Below, one piece after another: positions 23,113 to 31,750 of a stretch of DNA of 41,441 nt. This DNA is from Thermoplasmata archaeon. GTDB lineage: Archaea > Thermoplasmatota > Thermoplasmata > Lutacidiplasmatales > UBA184. The notes under the pieces were generated by a model that was given only the letters and a program-made list of their open reading frames with translations, ran no database searches and was not told the origin of the DNA. The position numbers and the translations under genes were made by a program. The stretch spans positions 1-41,441 of the forward strand of contig DAHVCH010000020.1 of NCBI GenBank assembly GCA_027314165.1, written 5' to 3'. The first letter of the stretch is position 1. Each line of letters begins with the position of its first letter.

Positions 23113-24009
23113 ATGGGACCCGGAACAGCTGGACCGCCGGGCGGGGGAACGGCCCGGGTCGCCGCTGGCCTTCGACCCAGGAGGCCGGGGACCCGGGGGG
23201 GATGGGCCGCCTTGGGGGTCCTGCTGTTCCTGCTCCTCTCGGGGATCGCGGCCGGCCGCGGAGCGGGGGGATCTCCGCTCGCCACCCCGCCGGCGCTGCC
23301 GGTGAACTTCGGAGGGGCCTTCCTCGGGTTCGACGCCCCCGCTCTGGGTCCGGGCGCCTCCGGCACGCTCACCGTCTCGGTCACCGACCCCTCCAACGTG
23401 GCGGGCTGGAACCTTTCGATCTCCGGAGGGGAGCTGGAGCTCCAGATCTACCGCTACGCGTATCAGGGGACGGCCCAGAACCTCTCCTCCGGCGATGCGT
23501 GGGCGGCCACCTTCGGGGGGTCCGGGCGCTTCGAGAACCTGACGCTCCCCCGGTTGGGCGTCGGGGCTTCCACGACTTTCTCCCTTCCGGTGAACATCCC
23601 CTCTTCCGCGTCCTCGGGGACCTACTTCGTCCGCGACTCGGTGAGCCTCTCCGCCGGCGGACAGGCGTTCGTGCTGCGCTCCCGAGGGTACTTCTCGGAC
23701 GCCCTCTGGAACTCGGCCACGCTGCAGAACTGCGGCCCCAACGACAACTGCACCCCGACGCTCAACCTGACGATGCTCGGGGTCTCGGGCGTCAGCCCCG
23801 AGACCGGCATCTCGGTCGTGAACGCGTGGGTCCCGTGGGTCCTGGGGGGGGTCCTCGCCGCGTCGATCGCGCTGGCCGCGGCCGCCGGCTACGTCGCGTT
23901 CCGACCCCGGCGGGCGACGGGCGGTTCGAGGTCGGGCACGAGCTCCTCCCGTCGTCGCAGCCAGGCCGACAAGGCCTTGGGAAAGAGACGGAGCAAGGAC
24001 GGGGATTGA
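23113..24009 (+). CDS. Small surface protein with N-terminal signal and C-terminal membrane anchor
   Basis: I do not recognise this 298-residue protein. A basic N-terminus and hydrophobic segment (about 31-48) form a signal peptide or anchor. A beta-rich extracellular domain (about 60-235) has several N-x-S/T sites and a single Cys pair region (NCGPNDNC). A membrane helix (about 240-262) is followed by a basic Ser/Arg-rich tail. That tail (residues 260-298) is encoded by the 121 nt that overlap the 3' end of the opposing reductase gene, so its composition is dictated largely by the other strand. The extracellular opening (GPGASGTLTVSVTDPSN) looks like an immunoglobulin-like or NEW3-type fold, which is inference. 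A TATA-like box supports the ATG. Confidence 0.75.
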   Translation: MGPGTAGPPGGGTARVAAGLRPRRPGTRGGWAALGVLLFLLLSGIAAGRGAGGSPLATPPALPVNFGGAFLGFDAPALGPGASGTLTVSVTDPSNVAGWNLSISGGELELQIYRYAYQGTAQNLSSGDAWAATFGGSGRFENLTLPRLGVGASTTFSLPVNIPSSASSGTYFVRDSVSLSAGGQAFVLRSRGYFSDALWNSATLQNCGPNDNCTPTLNLTMLGVSGVSPETGISVVNAWVPWVLGGVLAASIALAAAAGYVAFRPRRATGGSRSGTSSSRRRSQADKALGKRRSKDGD

Positions 24010-25166
24010 GCGAGCAGCTTCCGGGCCGCGAGGGTTGGGAAGTCGATGTCGCCGAAGGCCACGAGGCTCCCCAGCAGCTCCCTCTCGCTGAGGACCTCGA
24101 GCAGGCGTTCCATCTCCGGGTCGGAGAGGCGTAGGAAGATCCGCCGCAGGTAGAGGGCACGGTCGAGCTCTTCGCCGAGCTCCCCTTTCCAGGCCCGGTC
24201 GTACTCCTGCAGCGAGGCGGCCCCGAGGTCACCCTTCTCCAGGGCCCCGTGGGCGACCTCTGCCGCGATCTCCGCGCACCGCATGCCGGTGAAGATCCCT
24301 CCACCGGAGAGGGGCTTCACCTGCGCGGCGGCGTCGCCCACGAGCATCACCCGGTCTCCGGAGGTGCGAGGGACCGACCCGATGGGGATGCCGGCGACGA
24401 CCATCTCCACCGGAGGAGGGACCGGCCGGTGGTATTGGCGCTCGATCTGGCGGCAGAGGGCCCCGTAGTACTCGAGGGCCGTCTTCCCCGTGCCCGGCCG
24501 GACCCCGACCCCCACCCGGGCGCGGCCCGAGCCGTCGGGGACCCACCATCCGAAGAGCCCCGGAGAAAGCGTGTTGCCGAGGTAGATCTCCACCTGCTCG
24601 GGGTCGCCTCCGGGGAAGGGCATCTCGGCCTCGAAGGCGGGCAGGATCTCGATCGGTCGACGAAGACGGAAGGCGCGGGCGACCTGGCTCGCGACCCCGT
24701 CCGCTCCGACCACCAGCTTCGCACGGACCTGCACGTCCTCACCGAGAGCGGTGCGGAGGTGGGCCACCACGCGCTCCTCCGGCCCCTCCCCTCGGAGCTC
24801 GGCCCCCACGAACTTGGTCCCAGTCTCGATCGTGGCCCCGGCGCGGGCCGCGCGCTCGGCGAGGAGGAAGTCCAGCTTCGAGCGCGAGAGGACGTAGGCG
24901 CGGGTCCCGGGCGCCTTGAAGGAAAGGGGACGGAGCGAGGGGCTCCACACCGTGGCTCCTCGGACCTCGTGCAGGACCATCTTCTGGGTCCCGGCCATGT
25001 CCAAGACCCGCTGGGAGACGAGCCCGGCGCACTGGACCGGGTGTCCGATCTGCCCGTGCTCCTCGACCAGGAGGACGGAGCGGCCCCGCCGCGCCAGATG
25101 GTAGGCGACGTTGCTCCCGGCCGGCCCGCCGCCGACGACCAGGACGTCGGTCTCGAGGGCGGACAC
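23889..25166 (-). CDS. Geranylgeranyl reductase-family flavoprotein (archaeal lipid saturation)
   Basis: FAD-dependent reductase that in archaea saturates the isoprenoid chains of membrane lipids (digeranylgeranylglycerophospholipid reductase type). With GTG 25166 the protein has 425 residues. Motifs are the FAD-binding VVGGGPAGSNVAYHLA, IGHPVQCAGLVS, the YVLSRSKLDFLLAERA stretch, VVGADGVASQVAR and the second flavin motif VGDAAAQVKPLSGGGIFTGM. An ATG 41 codons upstream is in frame, but those residues are Pro/Gly-rich. A TATA-like ctcaaatagc lies 28 nt before the GTG, which begins just before the conserved ETDVLVVGGG. The last 121 nt overlap, convergently, the membrane protein at 23113-24009. 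Related members reduce other isoprenoids, so the exact substrate is not certain. Confidence 0.9.
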   Translation of the reverse strand: MSALETDVLVVGGGPAGSNVAYHLARRGRSVLLVEEHGQIGHPVQCAGLVSQRVLDMAGTQKMVLHEVRGATVWSPSLRPLSFKAPGTRAYVLSRSKLDFLLAERAARAGATIETGTKFVGAELRGEGPEERVVAHLRTALGEDVQVRAKLVVGADGVASQVARAFRLRRPIEILPAFEAEMPFPGGDPEQVEIYLGNTLSPGLFGWWVPDGSGRARVGVGVRPGTGKTALEYYGALCRQIERQYHRPVPPPVEMVVAGIPIGSVPRTSGDRVMLVGDAAAQVKPLSGGGIFTGMRCAEIAAEVAHGALEKGDLGAASLQEYDRAWKGELGEELDRALYLRRIFLRLSDPEMERLLEVLSERELLGSLVAFGDIDFPTLAARKLLAQSPSLLRLFPKALSAWLRRREELVPDLEPPVARRGRNAT

Positions 25167-25189
25167 GGTCCGGCGGGACGGGCCCGTCG

Positions 25190-25198
25190 CTATTTGAG
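25190..25198 (-). promoter_or_regulatory. Candidate TATA box for the geranylgeranyl reductase gene
   Basis: The minus strand reads ctcaaatag, centred 28 nt upstream of GTG 25166. It falls inside the longer open frame, arguing that the longer N-terminus is not made. Confidence 0.45.
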
Positions 25199-25290
25199 GG
25201 GTCGACGGCGGCGCGCCTCGGAGAGCGGGGGGCCTTGGAGGGCCAGGGTGCGGCGACCCTATCCTTGGGAGAACTCCAACCTCGGTCAAG

Positions 25291-25298
25291 ACTTATCC
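25291..25298 (+). promoter_or_regulatory. Candidate TATA box for the 25321 gene
   Basis: acttatcc is centred 26 nt upstream of GTG 25321. It closely resembles the box at 23083-23090 (both end in ttatcc). Confidence 0.5.
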
Positions 25299-25320
25299 GA
25301 GGTGACCCGTAGAGCGCTAC

Positions 25321-26373
25321 GTGGCCAAGCGACGCCCGGTGCGACCTTCGAACGCATCCGAGGTTGAGGAAGAGGCGGTCCAGGAGACCCCCGAGGAACG
25401 CAGGGTGCGCCGCCAGCGGGAGCGTCGCGCGCGGGAGAAGCGCGGGCCCAAGTCGGCGGGGATGTTCTCCGCTTGGCCCCGCTGGAAGACCGCCGCCGTC
25501 ATCGGAGGCTCCGCGGTCGCCGTGGCCGCGGCCATCGGTGTCGTGCTGCTCCTGGTCTCCCCCCCATGCCTGGCCATCTCGGCGCCACCGGCAACCTCGG
25601 GGGTCCCGGACGAGAGCGCCAACACCTGGTGCGTCAACAGCACGGTGTCGATGGACCAGCGGTTAGCGGTCAGCCTGACGATCACCGTGGGCGGGGCCAG
25701 CGTGGCCATCCCCGGCGGTATCGGGGAGATCAATCAACATAGATGGGGATGGGCCTGCAACATGCCGGTCTTCACCGACAACTCGACCGGCCCCGGAGGC
25801 AGCGGGTCCGGAGGGGTCATCCAAATCGTCTCCCCCTGGGCCTTCACCTACACCCTGGGGGATTTCTTCAACATGTGGAAGGAGTCCTACAACACCGTCT
25901 CGATCAACGGGGTTGCGGAGCCGGTCTCCTACACCGGTACCCAGCTGTTCAACTATTCCACCACCGCGAACCAGGCCGTGCGCCTGTGGGTCGACGGGCA
26001 GCAGAGCAACGCGGGGCCCGGGCTCGTCCTGAACTACCTGTCCAGCAACTACGCGACCTCGACGACGGTCCCGCAGTGCTTCCTGCAGAAGTACGGGAGC
26101 GGCCACTCCATCACCCTCACGTGGGGATGGAAGGGGGCCGGCCTGGTCATCGGCGGTCCCACGCTCTTCGTGGCGCCGGAGTCCACGACGGCGCTCTTCC
26201 CGACGCCGGTCGGGGCGCTCTCCGGCCCCGTCCATGGCTCGACCCTCACCGGGGCCCTCGCGCTCACCTCCGGAGGGGCCGCGCTCCTCGCGGTCGCCGC
26301 GCTCCCCCCTTCAGGGAGCGGGGGCCCACCGGACCAGGGTCCGGGGCGCGGGCCCGGGGCTAACCTTCGCTGA
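25321..26373 (+). CDS. Orphan type-II membrane protein with extracellular domain
   Basis: Unrecognised 350-residue protein starting at GTG. The first 48 residues are highly charged, with an acidic patch followed by an Arg-rich segment (EERRVRRQRERRAREKR). A membrane helix (about 57-79) comes next. The remaining part is rich in Ser, Thr, Asn and Trp, with sequons, Cys residues in NTWCVNST, WACNMPV and PQCFLQK, and probable beta structure. That places it outside the cell with the charged N-terminus in the cytosol. A weak hydrophobic stretch near 307-320 and a Gly/Pro-rich end follow. The 3' end overlaps kae1 on the other strand by 14 nt. The TATA-like box at 25291 supports the start. No function can be offered. 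Confidence 0.7.
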   Translation: MAKRRPVRPSNASEVEEEAVQETPEERRVRRQRERRAREKRGPKSAGMFSAWPRWKTAAVIGGSAVAVAAAIGVVLLLVSPPCLAISAPPATSGVPDESANTWCVNSTVSMDQRLAVSLTITVGGASVAIPGGIGEINQHRWGWACNMPVFTDNSTGPGGSGSGGVIQIVSPWAFTYTLGDFFNMWKESYNTVSINGVAEPVSYTGTQLFNYSTTANQAVRLWVDGQQSNAGPGLVLNYLSSNYATSTTVPQCFLQKYGSGHSITLTWGWKGAGLVIGGPTLFVAPESTTALFPTPVGALSGPVHGSTLTGALALTSGGAALLAVAALPPSGSGGPPDQGPGRGPGANLR

Positions 26374-27370
26374 CGTGCTCCGTCGTCCGGACGCGCCAGC
26401 GGGCCTCGACCTGGTCCGTGCGCTGTCGGGGGAGAACTTCGGAACGCGCGACCTCGACGCGGCCCCCCGACCGGTCGGAGAGCAGCCCCGTCCAGGCGAT
26501 CATCGCGCCGTTGTCCACGCACAGCGAGGGAGGAGGGGCGAAGACGCGGACGCCCCGGGCGTGCGCCATCTCCTCGACCATCCGGCGCAGGCGCTGGTTG
26601 CACGCGACCCCGCCCCCTAGGACCAGTTCCTTCGAGCCGAGGTGGGCGAGCGCGCGCTCGGCCACCTCGCAGAGCATGGCGTAGGCGTGGGACTCCACGC
26701 TCAGCGACAGGTCCTCCTTCCCGACCCCCTTCGTCTGCAGGGCCTTGGCCGCGGTGAGGAGACCGGAGAAGCTCACGTCCATCCCATGGACCGAGTACGG
26801 GAGGTCGTGGACGGTCTTGCCCTCCCGGGCCCACTTCTCGATCCACGGACCTCCCGGGAAGGTGGACCCCATCCCGAGCGCCAGCTTGTCGAGGAAGTTC
26901 CCCACCCCGATGTCGAGCGTCTCCCCGAGCACCCGGTAGCGGCCGTGGGCGTAGGCGACGACCTGGGTGTTGCCCCCGGAGGCGTAGAGCAGCACCGGGT
27001 CCTCGAACCCGCTGAGCGCCCGCGCGATCTCCAGGTGGGCCACGCAGTGGTTGACCGGGACCAGGGGCCGTCCCCACGTGAGCGCGAGCATCCGCGCCAC
27101 GGTGGCCCCCGCGCGCAGACAGGGACCGAGGCCGGGCCCCTGCGAGAACGCGATGGCCCCGAGGCTCTCTGGGTCCACCCCGGACTGGGAGAGCACGCGT
27201 TCGACGAGCTCCGGGAAGAGCTCGGCGTGGTGGTTCGCCGCCTCCCGCGGGTGGATCCCCCCCTGGACCGGCTTGTACATGTCGGTCGCCGCGGCGACCA
27301 CCTGCGTCCCCTCGTCGACGATCCCGACGGAGGCCGTGTGGGCGGTCGACTCGATGCCCAGGACCCGCAT
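26360..27370 (-). CDS. kae1: Kae1, catalytic subunit of KEOPS (tRNA t6A37 synthesis)
   Basis: Transfers the threonylcarbamoyl group from threonylcarbamoyl-AMP to A37 of ANN-decoding tRNAs, within the KEOPS complex. The 336-residue ASKHA-fold protein shows LGIESTAHTASVGIV, IHPREAANHHAEL, the metal-binding histidines in NHCVAHLEIA, the LLYASGGNTQV loop and VLGGGVACNQRLR near the C-terminus. It ends after the Kae1 domain, so it is not fused to the Bud32 kinase as in many euryarchaea. The ATG is supported by cttaag 26 nt upstream, which overlaps the stop codon of the flippase gene ahead. It is convergent with the orphan membrane-protein gene (14-nt overlap). Confidence 0.95.
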   Translation of the reverse strand: MRVLGIESTAHTASVGIVDEGTQVVAAATDMYKPVQGGIHPREAANHHAELFPELVERVLSQSGVDPESLGAIAFSQGPGLGPCLRAGATVARMLALTWGRPLVPVNHCVAHLEIARALSGFEDPVLLYASGGNTQVVAYAHGRYRVLGETLDIGVGNFLDKLALGMGSTFPGGPWIEKWAREGKTVHDLPYSVHGMDVSFSGLLTAAKALQTKGVGKEDLSLSVESHAYAMLCEVAERALAHLGSKELVLGGGVACNQRLRRMVEEMAHARGVRVFAPPPSLCVDNGAMIAWTGLLSDRSGGRVEVARSEVLPRQRTDQVEARWRVRTTEHVSEG

Positions 27371-27390
27371 GGGTCAGCCAGTCCCGGTCC

Positions 27391-27401
27391 GAACTTAAGA
27401 A
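27391..27401 (-). promoter_or_regulatory. Candidate TATA box for kae1, over the flippase stop codon
   Basis: The minus strand reads ttcttaagttc, centred 26 nt upstream of ATG 27370. It includes the TAA stop (27395-27397) of the upstream gene. It would let kae1 be transcribed independently of the flippase. Confidence 0.5.
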
Positions 27402-29248
27402 GGTGGGGAGGGGCCCATCCCGGTGAGGGCCGCGGGCAGGGGTCGCTCGTCACCTGGAGGATCCGGCCAGGACTCGCGCCAACAGAGCCGCGAGAGGAGG
27501 CGCGGCAGCGCGGCCGGGAGTCCCAGGCTCCCTCCGAGATCGAGGACGTCCTCCTTCGTGAGCTCGCCGACGGCGGCGAGCAGCAGGACGTAGAGCAGGA
27601 GTCCGGCGAGGACCGTCGCCGCGAGCACGGGGGGGCTCGCCACCGGGATCGCGAGCTCGGGGTGGCCGAAGAGTGCCCCGAAATCCCCGACGGCCGTCCG
27701 GGAGAAGATCAGGAAGGTCGCGGCCGCCGCCAGGACGATGGTGATGTACGGGCGAGGGGAGGGGTGCACGCGCACGTACTTGTGGAGGTACCAGGCGTTC
27801 GCCAGGAATCCCGCGGACATCGAGAGGAAGACGGCGAGGGCCGCCCCCGTGATCCCCAGCGCCCGCAGCGGGCTCGTGGGCCAGAGGAACCCGACCAGCG
27901 ATGCGGTGAGCACGACCAGCTGGATCGTCGAAAGGTAGAGCTCCCGCTTCTGCTGGCCCACGGCGTCCAGGACGGAGCCCGTGATGCGGAAGAGCGCCTG
28001 AGGGAGCACCGACGCCGCCAGGATGGCGAGCGCATACTCGGCGTCGTAGGGCCCCGTGCTGACGACCGCGGAGTAGAGGTCGTTCAGCAGGATGCGTCGG
28101 AACACGATGCAGGCCAGGATGGCCGGCGCCAGGATCAGCACCGTCCATCGTAACGACTTCCGCGTGCGGCGGCGCAGCTCCCGATGCTCGCCCCGGACGA
28201 AGAGCGACGCCATGTCGGGGAAGAGGGGCACGGTGATCGCGTTCGGGAGGAACATCAGGAGGAGCAGGAAGGCGTTCGCGCTGGCGAAGGCCTGGACGTA
28301 CCCCTGGTCGGTCGGATAGGCCGCCGCGACGAAGAAGGGGGGGAGGGAGGAGACCGCGTAGGAGAGGAACATCGCCCCGATGAGCGGGGCGGCGAAGACC
28401 AGCATCGTGCGGATCTCCGAGCCGGACCCCCGGAAGCTCATCCCGCGATAGAGGCCCAGCGGGGAGATGCGGGAGTGGACGAAGAGCAGGAAGAAGGGCA
28501 CGATCGCGGCGACGATGTAGGCCAGGGCGATGTCCGTGACGATCCCCGCCCCGACGAGCTGGACGGTGGGATGGATCGCGAGAAGGTTCAAGGTCGACCC
28601 CGCAAGGGACGGGGCGTCGGTCCACAGGAACGCCACGACGATGAGGCCTCCCGCGCGCAGGATGTTCTCGATGACGAACGGCCAGACCCCTTCCGCCGCC
28701 TTGCCCCGCGCCGAAGCGAGGGCGCTGTAGACGAAGGACGGGGTCTGGATGAGGGGCAGGAGAAGGAAGAGGTCGAGCGGGAGCATCCCTGCGGCGAGCG
28801 TGAACCCGAGGGCGGGGGCCAGGACCGGCGTGAGGAGGGCGAACCCGAGGGCGACCGCCCCGAGCGAGAGGAACCGGAAGAGGAGGTAGGCGCTGGTGAG
28901 GTTCGCGGCCTTTCCCCCGCGGGCGACGAAGAACACGTAGGCGGTCCCGACGCGGAGGTCGCCCAGCGTGTAGACCATCGACGAGACCAGGATGTAGAGC
29001 GTGGCGATCCCGAGGTAGCCCAGGCCCACCGTGTCCGCGGAGCCGTGGGCGACCCGGACGAACAGTTCGTGGGTGGCGATCCACCCCAGGAACTGCCCCC
29101 CGACCGCGTTCAGGAAGACGATGAGGGTGTTGAAGGCGAACTTGGAAGTGAGCGGCGCCGGCGTGCCGGTGGGACTTCCCGCAGGAGGGGCGGGCCCCGC
29201 GACCGCTCCCGGTTCGACCTTCTCCGGGGACGCTGGACCCGAGCTCAC
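27395..29248 (-). CDS. Polysaccharide/lipid-linked oligosaccharide flippase-like transporter (MOP superfamily)
   Basis: A 617-residue integral membrane protein with about 12-14 hydrophobic segments from residue 37 on, after a Pro/Ala-rich N-terminus. The pattern of paired helices with short charged loops, and a basic amphipathic loop RRRTRKSLRWT, fits the oligosaccharide flippase/MATE group. I see no single diagnostic motif, so the assignment rests on length, topology and segments such as LPNAITVPLFPDMASLF. If right, it would move lipid-linked glycans outward for glycosylation of surface proteins, and the window encodes several sequon-rich surface proteins. It starts with GTG. A TATA-like agtttatag lies about 40 nt upstream, giving a short leader. 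kae1 follows 24 nt after its stop. Confidence 0.7.
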   Translation of the reverse strand: MSSGPASPEKVEPGAVAGPAPPAGSPTGTPAPLTSKFAFNTLIVFLNAVGGQFLGWIATHELFVRVAHGSADTVGLGYLGIATLYILVSSMVYTLGDLRVGTAYVFFVARGGKAANLTSAYLLFRFLSLGAVALGFALLTPVLAPALGFTLAAGMLPLDLFLLLPLIQTPSFVYSALASARGKAAEGVWPFVIENILRAGGLIVVAFLWTDAPSLAGSTLNLLAIHPTVQLVGAGIVTDIALAYIVAAIVPFFLLFVHSRISPLGLYRGMSFRGSGSEIRTMLVFAAPLIGAMFLSYAVSSLPPFFVAAAYPTDQGYVQAFASANAFLLLLMFLPNAITVPLFPDMASLFVRGEHRELRRRTRKSLRWTVLILAPAILACIVFRRILLNDLYSAVVSTGPYDAEYALAILAASVLPQALFRITGSVLDAVGQQKRELYLSTIQLVVLTASLVGFLWPTSPLRALGITGAALAVFLSMSAGFLANAWYLHKYVRVHPSPRPYITIVLAAAATFLIFSRTAVGDFGALFGHPELAIPVASPPVLAATVLAGLLLYVLLLAAVGELTKEDVLDLGGSLGLPAALPRLLSRLCWRESWPDPPGDERPLPAALTGMGPSPPS

Positions 29249-29283
29249 GCGTCCGACCCCGTGCTTCCCTCGGCCGGCCCCGG

Positions 29284-29294
29284 TCTATAAACTG
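29284..29294 (-). promoter_or_regulatory. Candidate TATA box for the flippase-like gene
   Basis: The minus strand reads cagtttatagac across this position. It is centred about 40 nt upstream of GTG 29248, predicting a leader of around 13 nt. No plus-strand gene lies nearby that would use it. Confidence 0.45.
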
Positions 29295-29361
29295 ATGTTC
29301 GACATGCGGCGAGCCTCCGGAGGGACCAACTCGGGGGCCGGTGGGTCGGCGCCACCCGGGT

Positions 29362-29589
29362 TCAGTCCGGGACGGTCTCGATCCGGAAGAAGATGTTCGA
29401 TCCCTTCAGCGCGGCCTGGATCCGGTCGGCGAACCAGAGGGAGTCCTTCACCGTCGCGTTCTTGTCCCACTCGTAGACGAAGTCGTACTCGCCCGTGATG
29501 GGCTCGAACCCCAGGTCCTCCAGGGTCTCCGCCACCTTCGAAAAGTTGGACCCTTCCGAGTTCAGCTGCAGCAGGACGTACGTCTTCAT
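29362..29589 (-). CDS. Stand-alone Lrp/AsnC ligand-binding (RAM) domain protein
   Basis: A 75-residue protein matching the ligand-binding half of Lrp/AsnC regulators without any helix-turn-helix: MKTYVLLQLNSEG, a helix SKVAETLEDLGF, the GEYDFVYEW strand, a second helix ADRIQAALKG and the closing strand NIFFRIETVPD. That gives the beta-alpha-beta-beta-alpha-beta RAM fold. Such small proteins are thought to sense amino acids or to assemble with DNA-binding partners; no partner is visible here. The ATG has a TATA-like gaaatacc 29 nt upstream that touches the tgtA stop codon. Confidence 0.8.
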   Translation of the reverse strand: MKTYVLLQLNSEGSNFSKVAETLEDLGFEPITGEYDFVYEWDKNATVKDSLWFADRIQAALKGSNIFFRIETVPD

Positions 29590-29613
29590 CGCGCGGCCCT
29601 TCGAGAGAGGGAC

Positions 29614-29622
29614 GGGTATTTC
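29614..29622 (-). promoter_or_regulatory. Candidate TATA box for the Lrp-like gene, touching the tgtA stop
   Basis: The minus strand reads gaaataccc, centred 29 nt upstream of ATG 29589. It overlaps the TGA stop of tgtA (29621-29623). Confidence 0.4.
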
Positions 29623-31732
29623 AGGGTCCCGCCCGGCCGGAGGTCCTGGGGGCGGGCCTGGTCCGCGGGCCCCCGCGTCGTCCCTTCGCTCCGGTCCCCG
29701 CCGGTCCCGCCTCCCCCGGCTCTTCCTCGCCCTCCTCCGCCACCGCCGACGAAGGGTCCTTCGCGTGCGCCGAAGGACGGACCGCGACCCCGCGCCGGAA
29801 CCGTCCCATCTCCGGCCCCGAGAGCAGGGTCCGGCCGACCGCGAGGAGCTCGCCCTCCTCGCTGGTCACGAGCACCGGTTCGTCCGGGGCGATGGACGGG
29901 TCGGCGCGCAACACGTGGCGCGAGAACAGGCTCCGCCCCTCCCGTACGAAGGGCACGGCGTCGGAGTGCGCCACGACCCGCGCCCGGGGCGGGGGCAGGA
30001 CCGCCGCAAGCGCGCGCCCACCCGCGAACGTCGGGCGAGGGAGGCCGTCGTTCGCCACGACGAAGAGGACCTCCTCCCCCCGGAGCACCTGACGAAGCCG
30101 GCCGGTCGCGCGGGAGTGACGGGCGCGTAGCGGCTCTCGGGCGAGGGCCGTCGCGGCCTCCTCCCCCCACGCCCAGGACAGGATGGCGTGGATGTGCCGT
30201 TGCACCCACAGCCGTGACGTGGTCTCAGGGTCGGAGGGTGGGGGCGCCCCCGGGGCGGGGCTCGCGCTCACGGTAGGGCTCGGGGCGGGCGCCTCGGTGG
30301 GAGCCCCCTCGCCTTCCTTCGCTCCGCCCTCGTCGGAGCGGAGAGCCGGAGGGGTCCAGGCCACGCGGGCCTCGAACTCCTGGGGCCCGACGAACGGGCC
30401 GACGGGGTAGATCTCCGTCAGCTCCAACGGGACCGGGCCCAACGGGGTGGACACGTCCCACATCCCGTCGCCCTCCGTGGTCCCCGGCGCGAGGGCGGGG
30501 GCGTTGCGCAGGGAGGAGGGGGAGAGCGGCCGCCGCTCGGTCACTCCGACGACTTCGCTCGCCATCTTCCCCGCCCTCCAGGTCTGGAGGCGGGTCCGGA
30601 ACCGGGCGACGGAGGGGCGCTCGAGGCTCTCGGGCATCACGACCCGGAAGCTTCGCCGGCTCGGCGGCTCGCTCGGGAGGAACACCTCCGGATGTCGGCG
30701 GGCCTCGTTCAGCGCGGCGGCGAGGGCCGGGTGGCCGGTGCTCCGGCGCTCGGCGAGCTCCCAGATCTCTCCCTCCCGGATCGCCTGGCGGACGCGAGCG
30801 ATCTCGAGCGAGCACTGCAGGAGGTTGTGCCGGGCCACGTGGGCCTCGCGCTCGGCGGTGGGCAGGTCCTTGAGCTGGGTGATCGGCGTGCGGGCGCAGA
30901 GCGCGCACCCGCACACCTCCTCCTGGAGGTCCTCCAGCACGATCGAGCCTTCCGGGAAGAGGAGCGTCCCTCGTTTCGCGAACTTGTGGTACGAGGAGGA
31001 ATCGAAGAGGTCCCCGCCGAAGAGCGCCCCGAGGGCGAAGACCATCGGATGTCCCATCCCGAAGAGGTGCACCGGCCGCTCGGGGGCGAGGTGCGGGCGG
31101 GTGAAGCTGAGCACCCGTGCGAGGTCGGCGAACCGGTAGGTCTCCATCAGCGGAACGATGCCCCCCACGGCGAGGACGTCGCCGAGCTGGGAGGCGGCCT
31201 GCGCGGAACGCGCCCTCAGGTCGGGGAAGAGGCCTCCCTGCACCGGGACCGCGAGGAGCGCGCTGCCCCTCTGTTCGCGGGCTCGGGCGGACCGCTCGAT
31301 CGTGGTCTCGACCCCGTACCTCGCCAGCTCCCAGCCGGCCTCCGGCTCGACGAACTCGTCCAGGACCGTGGCGATGTCGCTCCCGATCGCGCCTTGGAAG
31401 GCCAGGATCTCCTCGGGGGTCACCTCGACCCCCCCGTAGGCGTGCTGCTGGAACGCTCCCGAGTCGGTCATCACCGCACCGGTGAACCCCAAGTAGCGGT
31501 GGAGCCCCTCCTGCTTCGCGCGCTCGGCGAGGGCGGGCTGGCGACGCAGGATGTAGCTCGAGGTGATGAGCGCCCCGAAGCCGAAGGTCTCTCGGAGCTC
31601 CTTCGGCGGGACGGTCTGGCGGGAAGGGTCGGGGTGGACCACGGGCAGGAGGGCCGGGGTCTCGACGGTCCCGTGAGGCGTCTCCAGACGGCCCCGACGC
31701 GCGAGGCCATCCCTGTCGACCAGCTCGAACAC
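29621..31732 (-). CDS. tgtA: Archaeosine tRNA-guanine transglycosylase
   Basis: Exchanges guanine 15 of archaeal tRNA for preQ0, the first step in making archaeosine. The catalytic domain has Asp 90 in VMTDSGAFQQ, the nucleophile Asp 244 in GDLFDSSSY, and zinc ligands Cys 274, 276, 279 and His 302 (CGCALC..H). The archaeal C1 region follows (PLELTEIYPVGPFVGP), then a C-terminal PUA domain (about 582-655). At 703 residues it is longer than the roughly 580 of well-studied members. The excess is a Pro/Ala/Ser/Glu linker (about 463-505) and a low-complexity tail (656-703). It starts with GTG, with a TATA-like box 28 nt upstream, next to the UDG stop codon. Confidence 0.95.
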   Translation of the reverse strand: MFELVDRDGLARRGRLETPHGTVETPALLPVVHPDPSRQTVPPKELRETFGFGALITSSYILRRQPALAERAKQEGLHRYLGFTGAVMTDSGAFQQHAYGGVEVTPEEILAFQGAIGSDIATVLDEFVEPEAGWELARYGVETTIERSARAREQRGSALLAVPVQGGLFPDLRARSAQAASQLGDVLAVGGIVPLMETYRFADLARVLSFTRPHLAPERPVHLFGMGHPMVFALGALFGGDLFDSSSYHKFAKRGTLLFPEGSIVLEDLQEEVCGCALCARTPITQLKDLPTAEREAHVARHNLLQCSLEIARVRQAIREGEIWELAERRSTGHPALAAALNEARRHPEVFLPSEPPSRRSFRVVMPESLERPSVARFRTRLQTWRAGKMASEVVGVTERRPLSPSSLRNAPALAPGTTEGDGMWDVSTPLGPVPLELTEIYPVGPFVGPQEFEARVAWTPPALRSDEGGAKEGEGAPTEAPAPSPTVSASPAPGAPPPSDPETTSRLWVQRHIHAILSWAWGEEAATALAREPLRARHSRATGRLRQVLRGEEVLFVVANDGLPRPTFAGGRALAAVLPPPRARVVAHSDAVPFVREGRSLFSRHVLRADPSIAPDEPVLVTSEEGELLAVGRTLLSGPEMGRFRRGVAVRPSAHAKDPSSAVAEEGEEEPGEAGPAGTGAKGRRGGPRTRPAPRTSGRAGP

Positions 31733-31750
31733 GGCAGGCTCCCGAGCCGC

